A stretch of 64,000 bases of DNA from Mesorhizobium sp. B2-3-4 (GTDB lineage: Bacteria > Pseudomonadota > Alphaproteobacteria > Rhizobiales > Rhizobiaceae). Positions 52,956 to 60,557 of the stretch are shown here, in pieces (position 1 is the first letter of the stretch; each line of letters opens with the position of its first letter). The position numbers were made by a program, and so were the translations under genes. Below the pieces are notes generated by a model. That model did not search any database and had not been told where the DNA came from. It saw nothing but the letters and a program-made list of their open reading frames with translations. The DNA is taken from contig NZ_VFVY01000013.1 in the NCBI RefSeq assembly GCF_006442315.1, forward strand, positions 124,001 through 188,000. Reading direction: 5' to 3'.

Positions 52956-53143
52956 CTTCGTCATCCTGGGGCGAAGCAGCCGCGAAGCGGCGTCGCGGAG
53001 ACCCTAGGATCCATTCCGTGACCTCAGCCGAAGGGTGCAGCGGTGCAGAATTCTGAACCGTGGCGGCGCATCTGAGTCCCGGCATGGATCCTATGGTCTG
53101 CGCCGCGTCGCTTCGCTCCTTGCTCCGCCATAGGATGACGAAG
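52956..53143. repeat. Intergenic inverted-repeat element
   Basis: A segment beginning CTTCGTCATCCTGGGG (52956-53014) recurs in inverted orientation at 53084-53143 (ends GGATGACGAAG), about 60 bases each with scattered mismatches. Together they fill nearly the whole gap between hpaR and hpaC. No gene is present. Size, symmetry and location resemble the short intergenic palindromic elements spread through Rhizobiales genomes. Confidence 0.75.
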
Positions 53144-53195
53144 TTGGGGAGGCCTCGGCCAATTTCGAACGCTGATGCAGCGCCACCATCCCGCC

Positions 53196-53714
53196 TCACC
53201 CGCCAAAACTCCCCAGCCGCGTCGGTTGCGTGTAATTGCGGTCGACATAGAGCAGCGCCGAGCCGCCGCTGCCGTGCCGGACATCGATGACGCGACCGAT
53301 CATCACATTGTGCGTGCCCACCACATGCACATCCTCGATCTCGCAGTCGAAATTGACGATCGCGTCCGACAGCGCCGGCGTGCCCGAAGTCAGCGTCTGC
53401 CAGCGCGCCGCCGAATAGCGGGCTTCCATGTCGCGGATCGCGCCGGCGAACTTTCCCGCCAGATGCATATGGTCATGCGTCAGCACGTTGACGCAGAAGC
53501 GCCGGTTGGCGAGGAACATGGCCGCCTGCGCCGAGCGGCCGTTCATGCACACCAACAGCGTTGGCGGCTCGTCGGAAACGCTGCACATGGCGGTGGCGGT
53601 GAAGCCGCCGCGTCCCGCCGTCCCGTCCGTGGTGATGATGTTGACCGGTGCGCAGACCCTTGCCATGGCTTCGCGGAAATCGGCCTTCGAAATCTGCGCG
53701 GCCATCTCCGTCAC
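53196..53714 (-). CDS. hpaC: Flavin reductase, 4-hydroxyphenylacetate 3-monooxygenase reductase component
   Basis: This 172-residue flavin reductase supplies reduced FAD to HpaB. It has VCAPVNIITTDG, GFTATAMCSVSDEPPTLLVCMN, FCVNVLTHDH and the terminal GSALLYVDRNYTQ typical of the HpaC/flavin reductase-like FMN-binding split barrel. Its ATG overlaps the hpaB stop by 4 bases, giving a coupled two-gene operon. An internal ATG three codons later is possible. Confidence 0.92.
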   Translation of the reverse strand: MTEMAAQISKADFREAMARVCAPVNIITTDGTAGRGGFTATAMCSVSDEPPTLLVCMNGRSAQAAMFLANRRFCVNVLTHDHMHLAGKFAGAIRDMEARYSAARWQTLTSGTPALSDAIVNFDCEIEDVHVVGTHNVMIGRVIDVRHGSGGSALLYVDRNYTQPTRLGSFGG

Positions 53715-55255
53715 CGCGCCGCTGAAGCAAGCGGCGGCAGCCAGGTGTCGCCGGTCCAGCCATGTTCGTCATAGTCGGCCATGCACGTGTCGACCAGCTC
53801 CTCCATCGCCTTCAGCCGGCCGCCGCGCTCGGCGCCCTTCAGCACCTGCAGCCGCACTTCTTCCGGCGCGCCGGCATAGTTGAGCTCATAGAGCGCGTGG
53901 CGGCCGCCGAATTCGGTGCCGGTCGCGTCCCACAAGAGCTTCATGATCTTGATGCGCTCGACATGGCCCATGTCGTTGGAGCCGCGCACATATTGCGCCA
54001 GGTATTTGTCGATCTGAGGGTTGTCGAAGTCGCGCACCGACGACGGCAGGTAGATGAGCCCCGAGGCGATCACCCGGCGCACTGTGTCGATGACGCGCGG
54101 ATAGGCTTCCGACATGAAGGTGCGGTAGGCGAGCGCGGCATCGAGATTGGGCAGCACGGCGCCATTCGCCCACGGGATCGGGTTATGCGCCATGGCGTTG
54201 GAGAAACTCCAGAACATGTGCCTCAGCGCGATGACCTCGCCAAGCGCCGCCTGGTTGCCGCGAAACGCGTCGCCGCCGGTGGCGCGCAGCGCCTTGGCCA
54301 GCAGGCCGGCGAGGAAGTCGAGCTTGACGGCAAAGCGCGTGCAGCCCTGGAAGCAATAGCCATGCATGAAGCCGGATGCCGGGTGGAACGACAGGATCTT
54401 CTGCGCGTCGCGCAGCACCAGCACGTCCTCCCAGGGGATGAAGACATTGTCGAGCACCAATATGGCGTCGTTCTCGTCGAAGCGCGACGACAAGGGATAG
54501 TCGAACGGCGCGCCGACCGTGTTGGCCGTCTGCTCGTAGGAGACGCGGCAGAACATCTTGATGCCCGGCGCGTTCATCGGCACGATGAACATCACCGACA
54601 GCGACGGATCCTCCGTCACCGTCGCCGAGCCCTGCGCCAGGAAATTATAGTGGGTCAGCGCCGAGGACGTCGCCACCACCTTGGCGCCGGAGACGGTGAT
54701 GCCGGCATCGGTCTCCCCGGTGATGTGCACGAAAACATCCTTCACCTGTTCGGCCGGCTTGTGCCGGTCGATCGGTGGATTGACGATGGCATGGTTCATG
54801 AACAGCACCGCGTCCTGGGCGCGTTTGTGCCAGGCAAGCGCATTGTCCTTGAACGGGCCGTACCAGTCCGCATTGGCGCCGAGCGTGTTCATCAGCGCCG
54901 CCTTGTAGTCGGGCGTGCGCCCCATCCAGCCATAGGACATGCGCGACCACTCGGCGATCGCCGTCTGCTGGGCGGCAAGCTCACTGGGCGATTTGGCGAC
55001 GCGGAAGTATTTGTGGGTGTAGCCGCCGGAGCCCGTGTCGGTCGGCGAGGTCAGCGTCTCGCGCCGCTTGGGGTCGTGCAGCGCATCGTAGAGCCGCGCC
55101 AGCGACCGCGCCGAATTGCGCATTGCCGGATGCGTGGTGACGTCGGCGACGCGTTCGCCATTGATATAGACCTCGCGCCCGTCACGCAGGCTCTCCAGAT
55201 ACTCGGCCCCGGTGAACGGGCGTGCCTTGTCGGCACGAAACTCTTCCGATCGCAT
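53711..55255 (-). CDS. hpaB: 4-hydroxyphenylacetate 3-monooxygenase, oxygenase component
   Basis: This 514-residue FADH2-dependent monooxygenase hydroxylates 4-hydroxyphenylacetate to homoprotocatechuate, which feeds the hpaFEDGH enzymes. It has RPFTGAEYLESLRDGREVYINGERV at the N-terminus, the flavin-binding YGWMGRTPDYKAAL region, SYEQTANTVGAPFDYPLSSRFDENDAILV and RHALYELNYAG near the end. Length matches the family. It is divergent from the AraC-type gene hpaA, with a 92-base gap. Confidence 0.95.
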   Translation of the reverse strand: MRSEEFRADKARPFTGAEYLESLRDGREVYINGERVADVTTHPAMRNSARSLARLYDALHDPKRRETLTSPTDTGSGGYTHKYFRVAKSPSELAAQQTAIAEWSRMSYGWMGRTPDYKAALMNTLGANADWYGPFKDNALAWHKRAQDAVLFMNHAIVNPPIDRHKPAEQVKDVFVHITGETDAGITVSGAKVVATSSALTHYNFLAQGSATVTEDPSLSVMFIVPMNAPGIKMFCRVSYEQTANTVGAPFDYPLSSRFDENDAILVLDNVFIPWEDVLVLRDAQKILSFHPASGFMHGYCFQGCTRFAVKLDFLAGLLAKALRATGGDAFRGNQAALGEVIALRHMFWSFSNAMAHNPIPWANGAVLPNLDAALAYRTFMSEAYPRVIDTVRRVIASGLIYLPSSVRDFDNPQIDKYLAQYVRGSNDMGHVERIKIMKLLWDATGTEFGGRHALYELNYAGAPEEVRLQVLKGAERGGRLKAMEELVDTCMADYDEHGWTGDTWLPPLASAAR

Positions 55256-55299
55256 CTTGCTCCTCCACTTGAACCCCGACCCTAGCGCCTCCGGTTCCG

Positions 55300-55329
55300 A
55301 TCGGTTATGGACGGAACGGCAAAACCGAT
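55300..55329. promoter_or_regulatory. Repeat pair in the hpaB/hpaA promoter region
   Basis: ATCGGTT (55300-55306) and AACCGAT (55323-55329) form a 7-bp inverted repeat with a 16-base spacer between the divergent hpaB and hpaA starts. It is a possible target of the AraC-type activator; support is position and symmetry only. Confidence 0.35.
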
Positions 55330-55347
55330 TGGACTTTTTCCGGCGCC

Positions 55348-56217
55348 ATGAGCCAGAATTCCATTCCAGATTTCTTTGTCTATGGCGAGCCGGTGCGGCC
55401 GCTCGACATCGGCTTCCTGCATGTCGAGACGGTGCTTGCCCGGGCCAACATCCACCTCGGCCAGGTCGCCGCGCACAAACATCCGCAAATGGGCCAGATC
55501 ACCTACTGGACCAGCGGCTCCGGCACCTATCGCATCGAGGACAAATCCTGGGACTTTTCGGCACCCGCCGTCAGCTTCGTGCCGAGCACCATCGTGCATG
55601 GCTTCTCTATCGGCCCCGGCACCGACGCGACAGTCGTCTCGGTCGCCGACGACGCGCTCGCCGCGATTGCCGCCAATAGCCTGCTGCCGCTCGACCGGCC
55701 TGTCTTCGCCGACGGCCAACCGGATCGCGCCGCGTGGAAAAGGCTGGCGGCGCTACTGGAGATGATCGCCGCCGAATACGCCGAAGCGCAGGCCGGTAAC
55801 GACAAGACCTTGCCGGCGCTGATCGCCGTCGCGCTCTCCCATATCGCGCGGCTCGCACCGGCGACCGTCGGCGCCGCACCGTCTTCCGATGCATCGCTGG
55901 CCATGGGTTTGCGCCGTCTCGTCGATGCGCATTTCCGCGACAACTGGCCCGTCGACCGCTATGTCGAGACGCTCGCCACCACACCGCATCTCCTCGACAA
56001 GGCCAGCCGCGCGGTGCTGGGCAGTGGCGTCAAACGCGTCGTCAGCGAGCGGCGGCTGCTGGAAGCCAAACGCCTGCTGCGGTTCACCGTGCGCACGGTC
56101 GAGGACATCGCCTACGAAATCGGTTTTGATGACCCCGCCTATTTTTCACGCTTCTTTCGCGAACGCACAGGCGAGGCACCCGCCGCCTGGCGGCGCAGGC
56201 AGTTGCGGGGGGTGTGA
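55348..56217 (+). CDS. hpaA: AraC family activator of hpaBC
   Basis: This 289-residue regulator has an N-terminal cupin-type sensor (ANIHLGQVAAHKHPQMGQITYWTSGSGTYRIE). A C-terminal double helix-turn-helix follows, with EAKRLLRFTVRTVEDIAYEIGFDDPAYFSRFFRERTGEAPAAWRR. It matches HpaA, which activates the hydroxylase genes in response to 4-hydroxyphenylacetate. It lies divergent from hpaBC. A hairpin with a T run about 180 bases downstream may terminate its transcript. Confidence 0.9.
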   Translation: MSQNSIPDFFVYGEPVRPLDIGFLHVETVLARANIHLGQVAAHKHPQMGQITYWTSGSGTYRIEDKSWDFSAPAVSFVPSTIVHGFSIGPGTDATVVSVADDALAAIAANSLLPLDRPVFADGQPDRAAWKRLAALLEMIAAEYAEAQAGNDKTLPALIAVALSHIARLAPATVGAAPSSDASLAMGLRRLVDAHFRDNWPVDRYVETLATTPHLLDKASRAVLGSGVKRVVSERRLLEAKRLLRFTVRTVEDIAYEIGFDDPAYFSRFFRERTGEAPAAWRRRQLRGV

Positions 56218-56587
56218 TCGCCGGGTGGGCCCTTGTGATCCGTGCTCGGCAACGGGGGTTCAGCGCCCATCACGGGTTCTTCATAGTGAACCTGCCGGAG
56301 GTCTGACAGTGTTCAGAAATGGCTGTTGCCGACGTGCGCCTGCGGCCGGGCGGGTATGCATGGCTTGGGAAAAAGGACGCGATACAGGCCGACCTGCCGT
56401 CAGTCGTCATGATCTTCTGACGACAGGTGATTTTTTGTTCCATATCGCTGACCAGCGTATACGGTGCCCAAGTCATATCGATGGGGAGGTCGTCGCGATG
56501 CGTCACCAGATGCTGAATGCCGTCATAAACGAAAACTGCGCAACGAACTGCCGGTTAAATCCCATCGCGACCGAAGACAATATTGAG
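56218..56587. other. Boundary gap between the hpa cluster and the accessory patch
   Basis: No supported gene lies in these 370 bases. Composition shifts from GC-rich on the left to visibly AT-richer on the right. The only clear element is the terminator-like hairpin at 56393-56436. I did not find a tRNA end or direct repeats that would mark an insertion site. Confidence 0.45.
56393..56436 (+). terminator. Terminator-like hairpin
   Basis: CCTGCCGTCAG (56393-56403) pairs with CTGACGACAGG (56417-56427) with one mismatch and is followed by six T residues at 56431-56436. It is oriented to end rightward transcription from hpaA. Confidence 0.6.
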
Positions 56588-57976
56588 CTAGGTTTTTGCC
56601 GCGTTAGCGGTTCCGTTCATGATCTCCTCGGTGAATATCGGGAGATCATTGAGAAACGCTTTGGTGAAATTCGCCTTTCCATCGAATGGGCTGTTGGCGC
56701 GTTTGGTTGTTTCAATCGGGTATTTCTTGAGAAGCCACACGCAAAAACAAAGCATTCCGACGATGCATTTGTCGGTAATTATTTTGCCCAGATAGACAAA
56801 TTTCTCGGTTTGTTCGGCAATCGGGGAGATATCCCCATGGACGAGGTCGCACCTGGCCTTGTACAGGCTTGAGACATCGCTGCCCCAGTCCCTTTCAGAA
56901 TCGACCACGCTCAGAAAATACAAGGATCGGTCGCGAATTTGAGCGGTTTTGTTGCTTTCATTCGTTACGAACAGCGCTTCCAGACAATTTGAGTAGGATA
57001 TTACTCGCTGGGACGAAAGCATATGGCTGTTGGCCAGATCGCTCCATTTGAGCGCCGACACAATCTTGTTGCTGATAAAGCCGAATTTTCCGCGCAAAGC
57101 GTGCTGTTTCAAAAATTCACCGATCAAATAGATGAAGCCGCTACGATTCCCCAACAGGACCGCCTCTATAGAAGCGTCATCTTTGATCGATAGAAATTTC
57201 TTGTTCCAGCTTATCGATGCTTTTTTTTGCTCTGTCTGGCTTATGCGATGTCGAAGTCGTAGGGGTATCAACTGGGAGTCAGCACCATACCAAACCGCAT
57301 CGTTGGCTGGGTACAAAATCTTGATTGCGGCAATGGCGAGTTCGACAAGCAGGTATGCTCGGCCCCAGCCCTTTTTATCGCTGAACCCTTTGATGTCTAC
57401 GGATGCAACCCAATTGTAGTGTTCAGTGTCCTTGATATGTTTGGCAAACCAGCCAGCTTCCTGTTCGCTGAATTGGTCGCGCAATTCGGCCCAAAGCCTA
57501 TCTTTGCGATGGAATTGAACCGGGCCGAGGCGAAATCGGACGATCAAAGAGTGTTCTGGAAGGAGGCAGGGAACGTAGTACCTGATGGAGTTCGAGCGGC
57601 TTCGTGCTAGGCGGTCGCTACATTCCTTGACGATATCGGCAGCGGACCTTTCGGTCTGGGCCTCTATTTCTTTCGCGATCTCGACTTTGAACTCTGCTAC
57701 GAGATCGGCCGTATCGAACTTTCCGACCAGATCATCGTGTTTTTCAATTGTGTTGCGTGCCAGTTCCTGCAGCTTCCTTTCGGCTTGGCGACCAATCGTG
57801 AACCGCCGTCCGGAAGGCATCTGAATGGCAGAAAAAGTGTCTTGAAAATGCCAGTGACCGATGCGCCTTTCGTTAACTTCGGTTTGAAGTCGCACCATCT
57901 CCGAGAAGACGAACTTGAACACCCGGTTGGGTCGAGCGCCGGTGAATGCTTCTTTTTTTACTGCATTGGATGTCAT
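56588..57976 (-). CDS. Uncharacterised protein with C-terminal Apea-like HEPN motif
   Basis: This 462-residue protein is not one I can name. The C-terminal third (from about residue 325) is helical and contains SLYKARCDLVHGD with the RxxxxH motif R375/H380, the hallmark of HEPN ribonuclease domains, here in the Apea-like [L/I]Y..R...VHG setting. The N-terminal 320 residues are charged, mixed alpha/beta and unassigned. Base composition is lower in GC than in the flanking operons, and rare codons are common. It lies 14 bases after the antitoxin gene on the same strand. HEPN proteins are frequent in defence and toxin systems, so an RNase or abortive-infection role is possible but inferred. Confidence 0.7.
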   Translation of the reverse strand: MTSNAVKKEAFTGARPNRVFKFVFSEMVRLQTEVNERRIGHWHFQDTFSAIQMPSGRRFTIGRQAERKLQELARNTIEKHDDLVGKFDTADLVAEFKVEIAKEIEAQTERSAADIVKECSDRLARSRSNSIRYYVPCLLPEHSLIVRFRLGPVQFHRKDRLWAELRDQFSEQEAGWFAKHIKDTEHYNWVASVDIKGFSDKKGWGRAYLLVELAIAAIKILYPANDAVWYGADSQLIPLRLRHRISQTEQKKASISWNKKFLSIKDDASIEAVLLGNRSGFIYLIGEFLKQHALRGKFGFISNKIVSALKWSDLANSHMLSSQRVISYSNCLEALFVTNESNKTAQIRDRSLYFLSVVDSERDWGSDVSSLYKARCDLVHGDISPIAEQTEKFVYLGKIITDKCIVGMLCFCVWLLKKYPIETTKRANSPFDGKANFTKAFLNDLPIFTEEIMNGTANAAKT

Positions 57977-57990
57977 GCGCTATCTGGCAA

Positions 57991-58293
57991 TCAAGGCGCC
58001 GAATGCGGCCTTGCGGTAAGTTCGATGCCGAGCGCCTTCATCACGCAAATCGTGGTTTTCAGGGTTGGATTGCCGTTCTCGCTGAACGAGCGGTAAAGCT
58101 GTTCGCGCGACAGTCCGGTTTCGCTAGCGATTTGTGTCATGCCCTTGGCGCGGGCGACGACGCCCAGCGCATGGGCGATATAGCCAGCATCCTCGGACGC
58201 GAAGGCTTCCGCCATGAAAGCTGCGATGGCTTCGTCGGAAGTCAGCCCCTCGGCGGGATCAAAGGTAGTCAGTTTTTCAGCCATGTCAGTCAT
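57991..58293 (-). CDS. Addiction-module antidote protein, HI1420 family
   Basis: This 100-residue protein has an N-terminal acidic part (TTFDPAEGLTSDEAIAAFMAEAF) and a C-terminal helix-turn-helix (GMTQIASETGLSREQLYRSFSENGNPTLKTTICVMKALGIEL). It is typical of the antidote encoded downstream of HI1419-like RelE toxins. The ATG at 58293 overlaps the original toxin stop by 8 bases; the open frame to 58371 runs into the toxin. It appears intact although its toxin gene is broken. It probably still binds the palindrome upstream of the toxin. Confidence 0.88.
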   Translation of the reverse strand: MTDMAEKLTTFDPAEGLTSDEAIAAFMAEAFASEDAGYIAHALGVVARAKGMTQIASETGLSREQLYRSFSENGNPTLKTTICVMKALGIELTARPHSAP

Positions 58294-58581
58294 TCCATTC
58301 CTTTGCCAGACGTTTTGCCGCCTTGATGTCTTTTGCTTGCGTACTTTTATCGCCACCGCACAGCAGGACAATCACGGTATTGCCTTGCGCTGGAAATAGA
58401 CCCGGTAGCCGGGGCCATGGTGGATGCGCAGTTCGCTGATCCCGTCGCCAACCGGCTGCACGTCTCCCGCATGTCCATAGGCAAGGCGGTCGAGCCGCGC
58501 GAAGATAACGCCCCGCACCCGTTCATCGCTGAGCCGCATCCACCATTTGCGGAACGTCTCGGTCTGTTTCAGCTCAAGCAT
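58286..58581 (-). pseudogene. RelE/ParE-type toxin gene (HI1419 family), frameshifted
   Basis: The first frame gives MLELKQTETFRKWWMRL... to GYRVYFQRK and then hits a stop at 58372. In another frame the next bases encode NTVIVLLCGGDKSTQAKDIKAAKRLAKEWND, exactly the missing C-terminus of the family. Adding one base to the CC at 58383-58384 restores RKGNT and a 98-residue toxin ending at 58286. Family members of about 100 residues are mRNA-cleaving toxins. The damage is a single-base loss, so it is either a recent inactivation or a sequencing error. Confidence 0.85.
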
Positions 58582-58590
58582 GAGATGATT

Positions 58591-58606
58591 GTAGTTTATA
58601 AACTAC
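58591..58606. promoter_or_regulatory. Toxin-antitoxin operator palindrome
   Basis: GTAGTTTATAAACTAC is a perfect 16-bp palindrome starting 10 bases upstream of the toxin ATG. Toxin-antitoxin operons are usually autorepressed at such sites by the antitoxin. It also contains AT-rich sequence that could overlap the -10 element. Confidence 0.75.
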
Positions 58607-58848
58607 TTTTTGTCAAGGAAATCCCGACCCCGTTCGACCCGTGCTGGAGGTGGGATCGGTCGTCCGGCAGGGCAGAACAGATGTCCTGACCCGGGCTCCA
58701 ACCGTCCCGCACTTTCCCGCTTGACTGACCCGCCGGACCGAATACGCTAAGGCAAAATACCGGCTCTGATCGCCGGGCGGCAAATATGCCTCGTATGCCT
58801 CGCCTTCCCGGCGCTGGCTGCGGGGCATTGTCATTTCTGGGGTTCAGT

Positions 58849-59943
58849 TTGAAACGGCGTATCGAGATCGGCATCCTCTATTCCCGCTCGGGGAGCTATC
58901 AGCTCGTCTCCGACGCGTGCCGTACCGGGGCCATGCGCGCCATTGCCGATATCAATGCGGACAGGAGCCATGGCCTGGAGCTGGTGCCGGTCGAGCGGGA
59001 CCCGCAGAGCAATGCGGACCGCTACGCGACGCTGTGCGAGGACATTTTCCGGACCAGCAGCGCCCGCCATGTCGTCGGCTGCGTCACCTCCTGGAGCCGC
59101 AAGGAGACGATCCCCGTGCTGGAGAAGGCCGGCGGCATGCTCTGGTATGCCTGTCCCTATGAAGGCTTCGAGGCCAACGAGCATGTCGTCTACATGCACG
59201 CTTGCCCCAACCAGCATCTGGTGCCGCTGATGGCCCATGTCGTGCCCCGCTTCGGCGCCAACGGCTTCCTGCTCGGCTCGAACTACATCTGGGGCTGGGA
59301 GATGAACCGCGTCGCGCGCGACCTGATCGCCGACGCCGGCGGCAAGGTCTTGGGCGAACGCTACCTGCGCATCGGCGAGACCGACGTGTCGCGGCTGATC
59401 GCCGAGATCCGGGCGACGCGGCCGAATTTCATCCTCAACAATCTCATCGGCACCTCGTCCTACGCCTTCCTGGCGGCCTATCGCGATCTGGGCGTCGAGG
59501 ATACGGCCTTCAGCCCGCGGAACTGCCCTGTCATTTCCTGCAACCTGACCGAGGGCGAGCTGCCGGCGATCGGCGAAGCGGGCAAGGGCCATCTGTCGGT
59601 CGGGCCGTACTTCGCGCCGAGGCCGGCCGCCTTCGCCTCGTCCTTCGAAGCGTCGGCCTATGCCTCGGTGCAGGTGATGGCCGATGTGTTGTCGCGCGAT
59701 CCCGACGCCGGCCCGGCGGAATTCTCGAAAGCCTTCGCCGAAACACGCTTCTCCACCCGTCTCGGGCCGATCGCCATCGACGCCCATTCCCAGCACGCGA
59801 CGCTGCCCGTCATCATCGGCCGGATCGCCGACGGCTTCTTCGAGGTCGTCAGCCGGGAGGACGAGGTCGCGCCCGATCCCTATCTGTCGCGCTACGATCC
59901 CGCCAGGACATTCGGCCGGCCGCGCCTGCGGGTGGTGTCGTGA
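58849..59943 (+). CDS. amiC: AmiC-like periplasmic-binding-fold ligand sensor
   Basis: This 364-residue protein has a type I binding-protein fold without a signal peptide. IEIGILYSRSGSYQLVSDACRTGAMRAI, the VGCVTSWSRKETIPVLEKAGGMLWYACPYEGFEANEHVVYM region and the GSNYIWGWEMNRV motif parallel AmiC of Pseudomonas. AmiC binds amides in the cytoplasm and holds the antiterminator AmiR inactive. The TTG at 58849 is preceded by GGGG and gives the usual start; the frame is open to 58786. Its stop overlaps the amiR GTG. I see no gene in the roughly 240 bases upstream, which should contain the promoter and perhaps an RNA leader. Confidence 0.85.
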   Translation: MKRRIEIGILYSRSGSYQLVSDACRTGAMRAIADINADRSHGLELVPVERDPQSNADRYATLCEDIFRTSSARHVVGCVTSWSRKETIPVLEKAGGMLWYACPYEGFEANEHVVYMHACPNQHLVPLMAHVVPRFGANGFLLGSNYIWGWEMNRVARDLIADAGGKVLGERYLRIGETDVSRLIAEIRATRPNFILNNLIGTSSYAFLAAYRDLGVEDTAFSPRNCPVISCNLTEGELPAIGEAGKGHLSVGPYFAPRPAAFASSFEASAYASVQVMADVLSRDPDAGPAEFSKAFAETRFSTRLGPIAIDAHSQHATLPVIIGRIADGFFEVVSREDEVAPDPYLSRYDPARTFGRPRLRVVS

Positions 59944-60557
59944 CCCGGACGCCGCGCATCCCCAATCTCGGCGGCGCCAAGGCCTTCGTGCTGCACCGCC
60001 CGCACCCGACCGTCCAGGCGATCACCCGGCAATTGTCCGCCATCGGCCTCGTCACCGTGGATTGCTGGCCGGAACTGGCGCCGGAGGCGCTGGCCGCCGA
60101 TTTCGTCTTCTTCGATGCCGATCTCGGTTTCGACGAGCAGTTCCCCTGGAAGCCGGGCGAGGCGCCGATGCCGCTGGTGGCGCTGATCGGTTCCGAGGCG
60201 CCGGGCCGCATCGAATGGGCGCTGTCGCACAAGGCTGACGCGCAACTCCTGAAACCGGTCGGCAATGCCGGCGTCTACAGCGCCTTGCTGATCGCGCGGC
60301 AGAGCTTCGAGGCGCGCAAGCATCTCGCCGGCGAGATCGCTTCGCTGCGCCAGCGCGTCGCCGAGCGCCAGACCATCGTGCGCGCGGTGGCGGCGCTGTC
60401 GAAAGGCAGCGACGACGAACGCGCCTATGCGCAACTGCGCTCGCTGGCGATGAGCTGGCAGATCAGCGTCGAGGACGCCGCGCGCCGCATCGTGGCCATG
60501 ACCGATGAAGCAAAGACTGGCGAAGAGGGCGGCGATGACCAGTCCCATCGCGCCTGA
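59940..60557 (+). CDS. amiR: AmiR-like ANTAR-domain transcription antiterminator
   Basis: This 205-residue protein has an N-terminal pseudo-receiver domain (FVLHRPHPTVQAITRQLSAIGL..., FVFFDADLGFDEQF, LLKPVGNAGVYSALLIAR) and a coiled-coil linker (EIASLRQRVAERQTIVRAVAALSKG). A C-terminal ANTAR-like RNA-binding helix bundle follows (ERAYAQLRSLAMSWQISVEDAARRIV). AmiR lets RNA polymerase read through a leader terminator once AmiC releases it. The GTG start overlaps the amiC stop. It overlaps the permease gene by 23 bases, so sensor, antiterminator and transporter form one operon. Confidence 0.87.
   Translation: MTRTPRIPNLGGAKAFVLHRPHPTVQAITRQLSAIGLVTVDCWPELAPEALAADFVFFDADLGFDEQFPWKPGEAPMPLVALIGSEAPGRIEWALSHKADAQLLKPVGNAGVYSALLIARQSFEARKHLAGEIASLRQRVAERQTIVRAVAALSKGSDDERAYAQLRSLAMSWQISVEDAARRIVAMTDEAKTGEEGGDDQSHRA

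Noticed and set aside
53762..55285. 507-residue open frame opposite hpaB
   Set aside because: hpaB is unmistakable on the other strand; no ribosome site or motif supports the antisense frame.
56588..56872. Plus-strand coding extension of the hpaA frame into the accessory patch
   Set aside because: It overlaps the C-terminus of the HEPN gene in antisense and has no ribosome site or family similarity.
58607..58848. ANTAR-type two-hairpin leader upstream of amiC
   Set aside because: Short stems exist (for example GGC/GCC around an AAATAT loop) but the required loop positions (A1, G4) are not met in two adjacent hairpins.
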